Below, one piece after another: positions 1 through 6,670 of a stretch of DNA of 40,630 nt. Location: contig HF991477.1 of assembly GCA_000433095.1 (NCBI GenBank), positions 12,331 through 52,960 of the forward strand, in the 5' to 3' direction. The DNA is from Clostridium sp. CAG:967. Lineage in GTDB: Bacteria; Cyanobacteriota; Vampirovibrionia; Gastranaerophilales; Gastranaerophilaceae. The translations under genes and the position numbers were made by a program. Under the pieces are notes generated by a model. The model did no database searches, was not told the DNA's origin, and worked only from the letters and a program-made list of their open reading frames with translations. Position 1 is the first letter of the stretch. The number at the start of each line of letters is the position of its first letter.

Positions 1-714
1 ATTTGCTGAACCGCCGAATTTGCGTTCAAGATTGGAAATAGTATTGTAGTTAATTCCCTCTCCCGTAAACAATTGACCTACGCCTGCTTTATATACGTTA
101 GCTCCTAATTGTACGGTTACATAATCTTTTGCAATTGACAATATCTTATAATTATTTATTATATCACCTGTTCTAACCAGGTAATCAGAACCTGATATAT
201 TTAAAATTGCAGACGGATTAAATTTATCATACATAATTCCTGAAACTTTTGTAGAGATAACTTCTACAGCATTACTGTCAACAGTAATAATTTCAGGAGG
301 CGGAACCAAATCATAACCCTTCGGTTTTGGTTTCACAACAACTGTTTCGCTTTCAGGCAAAAACGGATCTGCTCTTCCCATATCTTCAACAGACATGGCA
401 ACCATTTTCTGACTGTTTTTTTCACTCTGATCAGCAACAACTGAAACATCATCCGGTGCTATTGCAGCGTTTAACCCGTCGTTTCCTACTTTTACAGTAT
501 CCTGAGGTGCATCTGTGACTGCTCCCGGCTGTTCTATTGATATACTATCAGGTGATGTATCATCAGCTGTTTCATTTTTAGTACAGCCTGTTGTATTCAT
601 CATCACAATAGACAAAAACAGTACTACGCAAACAATTCCGATTTTCTTGTTTAAGCTCCAGAACTGGTCTTTAGTATCTTCTTCATAAAACCTGTCTATA
701 AAATTCTTACTCAC
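1..714 (-). CDS. PilP-like type IV pilus assembly protein (3' end cut by window)
   Basis: An open frame runs from a GTG at 714 to the window edge (238 codons, C-terminus missing). It reads MSKNFIDRFYEEDTKDQFWSL, then a hydrophobic segment (about residues 26-40) ending NTTGC, a weak lipobox. A Ser/Asp/Pro-rich linker follows, with the GRADPF motif near residue 100. The last part contains VSGIMYDKFNPSAIL and YLVRTGDIINNYKIL, a small beta domain like that of PilP, the inner-membrane protein that links the PilMNO platform to the PilQ secretin. An AGGTGG Shine-Dalgarno lies just before the GTG. The gene is easily missed because it has no stop inside the window. The assignment rests on motif resemblance. 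The pilin-like genes in this window would be its clients. Confidence 0.68.
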   Translation of the reverse strand, partial: MSKNFIDRFYEEDTKDQFWSLNKKIGIVCVVLFLSIVMMNTTGCTKNETADDTSPDSISIEQPGAVTDAPQDTVKVGNDGLNAAIAPDDVSVVADQSEKNSQKMVAMSVEDMGRADPFLPESETVVVKPKPKGYDLVPPPEIITVDSNAVEVISTKVSGIMYDKFNPSAILNISGSDYLVRTGDIINNYKILSIAKDYVTVQLGANVYKAGVGQLFTGEGINYNTISNLERKFGGSAN

Positions 715-880
715 TTGCCACCTATTTCTTATTTATATCCTGCTTTATTATAATTAAATATGTGAAATACCGTATCAATTATTTAGTGTATTTAATTCAA
801 AAAATTACACAATAATAATTATTTGTAATTGTATCATATTTTTCAAAACGTGGCAAAAAAGTCAAAAGTATTAAGAAAAC
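715..880. other. AT-rich spacer between the kinase gene and the PilP-like gene
   Basis: No ORF or RNA gene is visible. A TATAAT on the minus strand at 747-752 could be the -10 box of the PilP-like gene, but no good -35 is paired with it. The stretch is otherwise almost pure A/T. Confidence 0.4.
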
Positions 881-1750
881 TTATTGAAAATTATTTGTAA
901 TAGTGTGTATATATTCTAAAATTTTATCAAAATATTGTAAATCGGAATGACCGTTTAGAACAAAATCTGCATTTTCTCTGCAAGGAATAACATATTTTTC
1001 ACCGGCATGCAATAAATATTCCCATTGTTTAATTGCATTTTCTTCATTTTGATTTCGTTCCGCCATAGCACGCTTAATAAATCTTTCACGTCTGATTTTA
1101 TTATCTGTTTCAATATAAATTTTTACGTCAAAAACATCTTTTACATCTTTATACATTGTAGCTATGCCTTCTACAACAATAATTTTATCTGACGAAATTT
1201 CCAAAGAAGCGGGAATAGAAACTCCCGTACCGTTAGGTACATATCTTGGGGCTTTAATATCATTACCTTCAGCCAATGCTTCCAAATCCGATTTTAATAA
1301 TTCCAACTGAAAACTTTCGGGGGCATCAATGTCATAACCGTTATCGGTCAAATTGTCAAAACTTCCATATTTTTTTATCAGGGCAGAAATGTCTTTAAAA
1401 TAATTATCGGTACTCAATACTGACACAGGCATTGCGAGTTGTTCTATAATATTTTTTATCTCACGGCATATTGTTGACTTGCCTGATGCCGATTCACCGC
1501 TTATTCCTATAAGCAAACGCTTGGAAGGATTGTTTATCAGACGTTTTGTAAATCTTGATATAAACGTGGGGTTAACATCCTTAAAAATCGGAGAGGGACA
1601 GCGCTTATCATAGGCTAAAATTTGTTTAAACTTTGTTTGCAGGTAAAAAGCCAGAAGTTCACGTCCTGTTTTAGAATTGAAGTCGGGCTTCAATATTTTA
1701 TCACTAGAATTTAATTCTTTTTCAATTAGTAACTGCATTATATCTTCCAT
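881..1750 (-). CDS. Uridine kinase / phosphoribulokinase-family P-loop kinase
   Basis: The protein is 289 aa. A P-loop GESASGKST lies near residue 85, after an N-terminal extension. The downstream STDNYFKD segment is typical of the uridine kinase/phosphoribulokinase fold, where it helps bind the acceptor substrate. IIVVEGI is the usual strand preceding the lid, and IRRERFIKRAMAERN is an Arg-rich lid. The probable reaction is NTP-dependent phosphorylation of a nucleoside or sugar; the substrate cannot be read from the sequence. There is no good Shine-Dalgarno before ATG 1750. A second ATG at 1738 has GGAAG five bases upstream and could be the true start (285 aa). The gene stands alone and is divergent from atpD. 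The N-terminal 80 residues are longer than in standard uridine kinases. Confidence 0.7.
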   Translation of the reverse strand: MEDIMQLLIEKELNSSDKILKPDFNSKTGRELLAFYLQTKFKQILAYDKRCPSPIFKDVNPTFISRFTKRLINNPSKRLLIGISGESASGKSTICREIKNIIEQLAMPVSVLSTDNYFKDISALIKKYGSFDNLTDNGYDIDAPESFQLELLKSDLEALAEGNDIKAPRYVPNGTGVSIPASLEISSDKIIVVEGIATMYKDVKDVFDVKIYIETDNKIRRERFIKRAMAERNQNEENAIKQWEYLLHAGEKYVIPCRENADFVLNGHSDLQYFDKILEYIHTITNNFQ

Positions 1751-1840
1751 AAAAAGTTATGGAAAATATAATACACAAGAAAAATTTTTTTTGCTAGTGT
1801 AATGTAAACTATTTTAAATATTATTAATTTATATGACTAA

Positions 1841-1868
1841 TTGTTATTTTTTTTTCTTGTAATATAAT
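1841..1868 (+). promoter_or_regulatory. Promoter of atpD-atpC
   Basis: TTGTTA (1841-1846), a 16-base spacer and TATAAT (1863-1868) lie ahead of the AAAGGAGAG ribosome-binding site and the ATG at 1891. The -10 is perfect and the -35 has two mismatches to consensus. Confidence 0.6.
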
Positions 1869-1890
1869 TAAGTCATTAAAGGAGAGCAAA

Positions 1891-3300
1891 ATGGATAATA
1901 CATTAACTAAAAATGAAGGATTAATAACTAAAATTATCGGTCCTGTTATTGACGTTGAGTTTCAACAGGGCGAATTACCGGAAATTTATACAGCATTACA
2001 TATATATAAAGAAGACGGTTCTTATGTAGTTGCAGAAGTTCAACAGATGCTGGGATCCAACAGAGTAAGAACTGTTGCAATGTCTTCAACCGACGGTTTA
2101 AAAAGAGGCATGAAGGTAATTAATACCAACGAGCCTATTAAAATTCCTGTAGGAAAACCTGTACTTGGAAGAATTTTGAACGTTGTTGGCGAACCTGTGG
2201 ATGAAATGGGAGAAATAAATACTGACACATACCTTCCTATCCATAGAGAATCTCCAAAACTTGTTGATCAAAATACAAATATTGAAATTCTTGAAACAGG
2301 TATTAAAGCCATAGACTTGCTGCAACCGTATCAAAAGGGCGGGAAAATAGGTTTGTTCGGCGGTGCAGGTGTTGGCAAAACCGTACTTATTCAGGAATTA
2401 ATCCACAACATCGCAATGGCGCATAACGGCGTTTCAGTATTCGGCGGAGTTGGAGAAAGAACTCGTGAAGGCAACGACTTGTGGAATGAATTCAAAGAAA
2501 GCGGAGTTCTTGATAAAGTTGCTCTTATTTACGGTCAAATGAACGAACCGCCGGGAGCCCGTATGAGAGTTGGTCTTTCAGCTCTTACAGCAGCAGAATA
2601 TTTCAGAGATTACTCAAAACAAGACGTATTATTATTCATTGATAATATTTTCAGATTTACACAGGCAGGTTCGGAAGTATCAGCTCTGTTAGGTCGTATG
2701 CCTTCTGCGGTTGGTTACCAGCCTACTCTTGCAAATGAAATGGGTGAACTTCAAGAAAGAATTACATCAACAAAAGACGGTTCAATCACCTCGGTTCAGG
2801 CAATTTACGTTCCAGCAGACGACCTGACTGACCCTGCTCCGGCTACAACATTCTCTCACCTTGATGCTTCAACTGTATTATCAAGACAAATTGCATCACT
2901 GGGTATTTATCCGGCTGTTGACCCGCTTGAATCAAGTTCAAGAGTTCTTGACCCGAATATTATCGGAGAAGAACACTACAATGTAACAAGAAAAGTTCTT
3001 GAAATACTTCAAAAATATAAAGAACTTCAGGATATTATCGCAATCCTCGGTATGGATGAACTATCCGAAGAAGATAAAGAAACGGTTAACAGAGCAAGAA
3101 AAATTCAAAGGTTCTTATCTCAACCGTTCTTTGTAGCCGAACAGTTCTCCGGTATTGCCGGTAAATACGTAAAACTTGAAGATACAATTAAAGGCTTTAA
3201 AGAAATTATTGAAGGCAAACACGATGATTTGCCCGAACAAGCTTTCTACATGGTAGGAACTATTGAAGAAGCAGTTGAAAAAGCTAAAACATTGGAGTGA
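1891..3300 (+). CDS. atpD: ATP synthase F1 subunit beta
   Basis: The catalytic beta subunit of F1Fo ATP synthase is 469 aa, full length. The Walker A motif GGAGVGKT is at residues 157-164, followed by GGVGERTREGNDLW with the catalytic Glu region. VLLFIDNIFRFTQAGSEVSALLGRMPSAVGYQPTL and the ALLG..PSAVGYQP block are classic beta signatures. The start is fixed by AAAGGAGAG seven bases upstream. It forms a two-gene unit with atpC, six bases downstream. The alpha, gamma, delta and Fo subunits are not in the window. This separate beta-epsilon pair is the arrangement known from cyanobacteria and plastids, and it supports the lineage guess. Confidence 0.98.
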   Translation: MDNTLTKNEGLITKIIGPVIDVEFQQGELPEIYTALHIYKEDGSYVVAEVQQMLGSNRVRTVAMSSTDGLKRGMKVINTNEPIKIPVGKPVLGRILNVVGEPVDEMGEINTDTYLPIHRESPKLVDQNTNIEILETGIKAIDLLQPYQKGGKIGLFGGAGVGKTVLIQELIHNIAMAHNGVSVFGGVGERTREGNDLWNEFKESGVLDKVALIYGQMNEPPGARMRVGLSALTAAEYFRDYSKQDVLLFIDNIFRFTQAGSEVSALLGRMPSAVGYQPTLANEMGELQERITSTKDGSITSVQAIYVPADDLTDPAPATTFSHLDASTVLSRQIASLGIYPAVDPLESSSRVLDPNIIGEEHYNVTRKVLEILQKYKELQDIIAILGMDELSEEDKETVNRARKIQRFLSQPFFVAEQFSGIAGKYVKLEDTIKGFKEIIEGKHDDLPEQAFYMVGTIEEAVEKAKTLE

Positions 3301-3306
3301 TAAATA

Positions 3307-3699
3307 ATGCACTTAAAAATAATTACACATGAAAGAGTTGTTTTTGATGAGAATGTAGACGAAATTTATACAAAAACCACTGATGGCGAAATTGGTATAT
3401 TGAAAGACCACATTCCTGTAATGGCAGCTTTAGACATAGGTGTTACCAAAACTGTTAAAGAAAATGAAATTAAATTCTTCACTACAATGGGCGGAGTTTT
3501 TCAATTTAAAGATGATGAAGCCTTAATTCTTACAACTACGGCAGAAAGCGGTGACGAGATAGATGTAACACGTGCTAAAGAAGCTTTAAAACGAGCACAG
3601 GCAAGACTTGCAGAATCTGAAGCCGAGATTGATGCCAAAAGGGCTGAAGCGGCTATTGCAAGAGCAATGGCAAGATTAAAAGCAACATTAAATAATTAA
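3307..3699 (+). CDS. atpC: ATP synthase F1 subunit epsilon
   Basis: The protein is 130 aa. The N-terminal beta-sandwich (MHLKIITHERVVFDENVDEI through GGVFQFKDDEALIL) and the two-helix C-terminal hairpin rich in Ala, Arg and Glu (about residues 88-127) match the epsilon subunit. That subunit couples F1 to the rotor and can inhibit ATP hydrolysis. The gene follows atpD after six bases, so translation is probably coupled. A 16-bp stem lies directly downstream and ends the unit. Confidence 0.96.
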   Translation: MHLKIITHERVVFDENVDEIYTKTTDGEIGILKDHIPVMAALDIGVTKTVKENEIKFFTTMGGVFQFKDDEALILTTTAESGDEIDVTRAKEALKRAQARLAESEAEIDAKRAEAAIARAMARLKATLNN

Positions 3700-3708
3700 C
3701 TTTTTTTT

Positions 3709-3743
3709 AATTTAGGCTAAAATTAAAAATTTTAGCCTAAATT
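3709..3743. terminator. Bidirectional hairpin between atpC and pilin gene 1
   Basis: A perfect 16-bp inverted repeat (left arm 3709-3724, right arm 3728-3743, three-base loop) has the core TTTAGGCTAAAATT. It lies between convergent genes and holds the last codons and TAG stop of the minus-strand pilin. T-rich sequence follows the plus-strand side. It probably serves atpC, and possibly both directions. Confidence 0.75.
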
Positions 3744-4441
3744 TTATATGGATAATCTTTAGATATTTCCCATCCGTCAAAATATATTAAAGCAGCGCAA
3801 GATGCATCTGAATGAGGATTATCATCCTCGTTTTTACAGTTTTTAAGCAGTTCATTTCTATCTGTAAGATTGTAACTTGATGTTGAACCGGGCTTAAAAA
3901 TAAATGCTGTTCCGGCAGAAAACCTTATTGTAAATCCGAAGATATCATGATTGTCTTTATTAGGTTTTCCGGCGCAGTTCACATCATAGCGAATATGCAT
4001 CAAACCGCTTCCCGTATCTCCGCCGCCTTTAAGCATTGAAAAACAGCTTCCGTCAGTAAATATATAAACAGGTTGTGATGAATAAAGATATTTAGAGATA
4101 TCTTTACAACCAGCCTCTTTTGAACCGCAATTTTTTAATCCTTTAAAGTAAGGGAACAAATATTTCCTGACAAATATATCCATCTCCTCACCGCTGTTTT
4201 GATGAGCTGGATACTCCCAATATTCCATAGCCTCATTCTCTGCAATTGAAGCAAGCAAAGCATTATTAAAAGTTGAATAAAATTTTTTCAATCGTGCAAT
4301 AACTTCCTGTTTCCTGTAATGTGTAATAACGGCAGGAATAGTCAATGCTGCGATAACTCCAATAATACCAAGGGTTATTAAAACTTCAGCAAGGGTAAAT
4401 CCTTTGTTACAGGAGCTTAAACGGTTGCCCCCCCCCCGCAA
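3737..4441 (-). CDS. Prepilin-like protein 1 (type IV pilin / pseudopilin family), start behind a G10 tract
   Basis: The open frame is 234 codons. After NRLSSCNKG comes the prepilin motif FTLAEVLITLGIIGVIAALT, where prepilin peptidase would cleave before the Phe. This hydrophobic helix continues into a globular domain with KPNKDNHDIFGF and a C-terminal ALIYFDGWEISKDYPYKI. The only start in frame is a TTG at 4441, just before ten G residues (4428-4437). It has no Shine-Dalgarno, so the true start is doubtful. A strong Shine-Dalgarno/ATG lies at 4583, but its frame ends at 4503. The product would be an inner-membrane-anchored minor pilin or pseudopilin after processing. See the tract and leader entries. 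Confidence 0.75.
   Translation of the reverse strand: MRGGGNRLSSCNKGFTLAEVLITLGIIGVIAALTIPAVITHYRKQEVIARLKKFYSTFNNALLASIAENEAMEYWEYPAHQNSGEEMDIFVRKYLFPYFKGLKNCGSKEAGCKDISKYLYSSQPVYIFTDGSCFSMLKGGGDTGSGLMHIRYDVNCAGKPNKDNHDIFGFTIRFSAGTAFIFKPGSTSSYNLTDRNELLKNCKNEDDNPHSDASCAALIYFDGWEISKDYPYKI
4428..4437 (-). repeat. Homopolymer G10 at 5' end of pilin gene 1
   Basis: Ten consecutive G (gene strand) lie in the context TTGC-G10-CAACCGTTTAAGC. The same context recurs at pilin gene 3. Runs of this length are rare in AT-rich DNA and tend to slip during replication. Confidence 0.9.
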
Positions 4442-4502
4442 GCGGTGCTACGCACGTAGTCTTGATAGCTTGACCCGTCACATTGGGGCTTTTAGGATTT
4501 TT

Positions 4503-4583
4503 TTAGGACACTCCTGTGCATTTACGGAGCTTTGGCATAATTTCTCCAACTGACGAAGCAGCTCTTACAATAAATCTTCTCAT
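4503..4583 (-). CDS. Possible 26-aa leader peptide upstream of pilin gene 1
   Basis: AAAGGAGC lies six bases before an ATG at 4583 and reads MRRFIVRAASSVGEIMPKLR, then KCTGVS and a stop. Its first codons match the leader of pilin gene 3 (M-K/R-R-F-I). It stops well before the G10 tract, so it cannot be fused to the pilin by slippage alone. It may be the remnant of a leader interrupted by about 115 bp of extra sequence. Confidence 0.35.
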   Translation of the reverse strand: MRRFIVRAASSVGEIMPKLRKCTGVS

Positions 4584-4615
4584 AAATTGCTCCTTTCCTT
4601 TCTTGACCTGATACA

Positions 4616-4644
4616 AATATAAACTATATTTAGATAATTTTCAA
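4616..4644 (-). promoter_or_regulatory. Promoter of pilin locus 1
   Basis: On the minus strand, TTGAAA (4639-4644), 17 bases and TATATT (4616-4621) precede the Shine-Dalgarno and ATG at 4583. It lies back to back with the chromate transporter promoter. Confidence 0.5.
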
Positions 4645-4649
4645 GACTT

Positions 4650-4677
4650 TTGTAAAATTTAATGCTTGTTATATAAT
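4650..4677 (+). promoter_or_regulatory. Leaderless promoter of the chromate transporter pair
   Basis: TTGTAA (4650-4655), 16 bases and TATAAT (4672-4677) are followed by exactly six bases and the ATG at 4684. Transcription would begin at the A of the ATG. No Shine-Dalgarno is present. Confidence 0.55.
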
Positions 4678-4683
4678 AATCAT

Positions 4684-5244
4684 ATGGAAAAGACTTTATA
4701 TCAAATATTCAAAACTTTTTTCAAAGTAGGAACCTTACTGCTTGGCGGAGGTTATGTTATATTGCCTCTTTTGCAGTCTGAGTTGATTGAAAAAAGACAG
4801 TGGATAGATGATGATGAGTTATGTGAATATTACGCATTAAGCCAGAGTATACCGGGGCTTATTGCGGCAAACCTTTCTATCTTTGTTGGTTATAAATTGA
4901 GAAAAACAGGCGGAGCTTTAGCTGCTATTTTAGGAATGATTACACCCCCGTTTATATCAATTATAATCGTTGCAAAATTATTGGAGGAAATTGTACATTT
5001 CAAATTTATTCAAAGTATATTTTGGGGTGTAGGCATTGGTGTTTTGATGCTTCTGTTTCTTGCGGTCAAAGAACTCTGGAGAAAAAGCGTTGTTGATAAA
5101 TTTACCTGCTGGGTGTTTTTCCTGATATTTATTTTATCAACATGTTTTAAAGCTCCACCTGCTGCTCTGATTATTCTTGCAATATTCATAGGTTTGTGGC
5201 TTCAGGTACAGAAAAAGATTGAATATGGAGATAAGGAAAAATGA
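4684..5244 (+). CDS. Chromate transporter half, CHR domain subunit 1
   Basis: The protein is 186 aa from ATG 4684; a TTG at 4666 would overlap the promoter. It is a single CHR domain with the family's LLLGGGYVILPLL motif near the N-terminus, ALSQSIPGLIAANLSIFVGYKL, and four to six hydrophobic segments. Short-chain CHR proteins work as pairs of opposite topology and export chromate, or possibly other oxyanions, across the inner membrane. The stop overlaps the start of the second half by four bases (ATGA type), giving translational coupling. The neighbouring pilins give no functional link. The true substrate is unknown, since many CHR proteins are annotated without test. Confidence 0.87.
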   Translation: MEKTLYQIFKTFFKVGTLLLGGGYVILPLLQSELIEKRQWIDDDELCEYYALSQSIPGLIAANLSIFVGYKLRKTGGALAAILGMITPPFISIIIVAKLLEEIVHFKFIQSIFWGVGIGVLMLLFLAVKELWRKSVVDKFTCWVFFLIFILSTCFKAPPAALIILAIFIGLWLQVQKKIEYGDKEK

Positions 5245-5774
5245 TGATTTATTTAAAATTATTTTTAGAATTTTTCCATATAGGCTTATTTTCATTTGGC
5301 GGCGGATATGCAACGTTGCCGTTTCTCTATCATATAGCTGATGTTCAAAAATGGTACACAACGAAACAGTTATCAGATATGATTGCAGTATCATCAATCA
5401 CCCCGGGACCTGTAGGTGTAAACGTTGCAACCTTTGCAGGATTTAAAACAGCAGGGCTTTTAGGAGCTGCAATTGCCACTACATCAGTAATATTGCCGTC
5501 ATTTATAATAGTTATAATAATTTCTAAACTTCTCGAACAATTTAAGCATAATAAATATGTACAGTCAGTAATTTATACTCTTAAACCCGCAGGTTGCGGA
5601 CTTCTTGCTGCTATCGGAGTTGATATGTTTATAGATAGTATAAACCTTCTCGGTATGGTTTTGCTTGTGTGTTTATTTGTTGCAAGCATTACCGAAAAAA
5701 GAGATCCGTTATTTTACTTAGGTGTTTCTGCTGTTGTAGGACTTGTTGCCGGTTTCTTTAATTTGACGACTTAA
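5241..5774 (+). CDS. Chromate transporter half, CHR domain subunit 2
   Basis: The protein is 177 aa with the same fold: FSFGGGYATLPFL near the N-terminus (compare LLGGGYVILPLL in subunit 1), then the SSITPGPVGVNVATFAGFKT block and several membrane segments. It starts within the end of subunit 1 and is certainly its partner. The pair together equals one long-chain ChrA. No terminator is visible after it. Confidence 0.87.
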   Translation: MMIYLKLFLEFFHIGLFSFGGGYATLPFLYHIADVQKWYTTKQLSDMIAVSSITPGPVGVNVATFAGFKTAGLLGAAIATTSVILPSFIIVIIISKLLEQFKHNKYVQSVIYTLKPAGCGLLAAIGVDMFIDSINLLGMVLLVCLFVASITEKRDPLFYLGVSAVVGLVAGFFNLTT

Positions 5775-5785
5775 ATACAGAAGTC

Positions 5786-5814
5786 TTGACAAAACATCTG
5801 CGATAGTAAATAAT
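5786..5814 (+). promoter_or_regulatory. Promoter of pilin locus 2
   Basis: TTGACA (5786-5791), 17 bases and AATAAT (5809-5814). The same pair of boxes with the same spacing recurs at 32835-32863 ahead of pilin locus 4. A short GAGGC-TTTA-GCCTC hairpin follows in the leader (about 5828-5841). Confidence 0.55.
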
Positions 5815-5886
5815 AATAAGAGAAAAGGAGGCTTTAGCCTCTGGCAAAGATATAGAAAATCCGATGCTTGTCGATAAAGATGGCAA

Positions 5887-5944
5887 AAAAAAGGAGGCTG
5901 AAAATGATTAAGTCAAGAGCATTAAGGGTTGCCCCCCCCCCGAG
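5887..5944 (+). repeat. 58-bp leader cassette, copy 1
   Basis: The cassette holds an AAGGAGG ribosome-binding site, ATG, codons for MIKSRALRVA, ten C residues and GAG. It is identical base for base to 32867-32924. The flanks on both sides differ, so this is a distinct duplicated unit. Confidence 0.9.
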
Positions 5945-5972
5945 CAAGGTTTGCATTATCTTAAGGGGTTAA
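5904..5972 (+). CDS. Leader peptide of pilin gene 2 (current C10 frame)
   Basis: The ATG sits six bases after AAGGAGG. In the given sequence it reads MIKSRALRVAPPPSKVCIIL, then RG and a stop. One more C, or a -1 slip in the C run, would give MIKSRALRVAPPPPEQGLHY and run straight through LKGLKG into FTLAEV. This is the only plausible translation start for the pilin, so the gene looks OFF at this tract length. Confidence 0.5.
   Translation: MIKSRALRVAPPPSKVCIILRG
5932..5941 (+). repeat. Homopolymer C10 at 5' end of pilin gene 2
   Basis: Ten C residues follow GGGTTG. The tract sits inside the leader cassette and shifts the frame between the Shine-Dalgarno/ATG and the pilin. Confidence 0.9.
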
Positions 5973-6670
5973 AAGGGTTTACATTAGCTGAGGTGCTAAT
6001 TACTCTCGGTATTATTGGTGTGGTTGCGGCGATGACGATGCCGTCGTTGATATCAAATTATCAAAAGAAAGTGCTTGAGAACCAGTTTAAAAAGTCTTAT
6101 TCAACTATTTCCCAGGCTGTTCAATTTACTGTACTTGAAAGCGGTGAGGGATTAAACACCCAGTTCAACAACTATAATAACGAACTTCACAGTTACACAC
6201 AAATTCCGGCTTTTAAACAATTATTTTATAAAAATGCCAATGTAATTAGTGATATTCAATATGATAAAGTACAAAATTACAACGGTACACAAAGTTATAA
6301 AACTGGAGGTGTAGATTATCCTATACCTGAAAAACTTATGAAAGACGGTACTGCCGTAAATGCAACTATTACAAATTACAAAATTTATATTGTTGTAGAT
6401 ATAAACGGTCCTAAAAAAAGACCGAACAAATACGGGCATGATATTTTCAAGTTTTATCTTGATAACAGAGATGCATTAGTGCCTTCAAAGATGAGCAAAA
6501 TTTATACGGAAGATGAGTTGAAAGACGAGATTTGGGCAGATATGCTCGGAGAGCCTTGCACAATAAAGTCCAATCAAAAAGGAAACGGTATAGGTTGTGC
6601 TTATTATGCATTCAATGACATTTGTCCGGATGATGAAACTAAAGGCTACTGGGAGTGTCTTCCTCATTAA
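5951..6670 (+). CDS. Prepilin-like protein 2 (type IV pilin / pseudopilin family)
   Basis: The frame has 239 codons from a TTG without a good Shine-Dalgarno. The intended start is probably ATG 5904, one frame out. The prepilin site KG|FTLAEVLITLGIIGVVAA is followed by AMTMPSLISNYQKK. The globular domain has VDINGPKKRPNKYGHDIF, which resembles the D-x-N-G...P-N...G-x-D-x-F loop of many minor pilins, and a Cys-rich tail (CTIK, GIGCAYYAF, DICPDD, WECLPH). After cleavage it would be an N-methylated pilin-like subunit in the inner membrane or pilus. Its stop overlaps the stop of comM by a few bases on the opposite strand. Confidence 0.8.
   Translation: MHYLKGLKGFTLAEVLITLGIIGVVAAMTMPSLISNYQKKVLENQFKKSYSTISQAVQFTVLESGEGLNTQFNNYNNELHSYTQIPAFKQLFYKNANVISDIQYDKVQNYNGTQSYKTGGVDYPIPEKLMKDGTAVNATITNYKIYIVVDINGPKKRPNKYGHDIFKFYLDNRDALVPSKMSKIYTEDELKDEIWADMLGEPCTIKSNQKGNGIGCAYYAFNDICPDDETKGYWECLPH

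Noticed and set aside
327..518. 63-codon plus-strand frame near the left edge
   Set aside because: It lies opposite the PilP-like gene, which has clear family motifs; the plus-strand frame has no ribosome-binding site.
4428..4437. All tracts being ten long purely through sequencing error
   Set aside because: It cannot be excluded without reads, but the leader with ribosome-binding site, the conserved cassette and the consistent one-frame offset are biological features that would remain even if the true length were eleven.
5862..5909. Short frame MLVDKDGKKKEAEND upstream of the leader cassette
   Set aside because: No ribosome-binding site, fifteen codons, and its 3' half overlaps the cassette's own Shine-Dalgarno and ATG.
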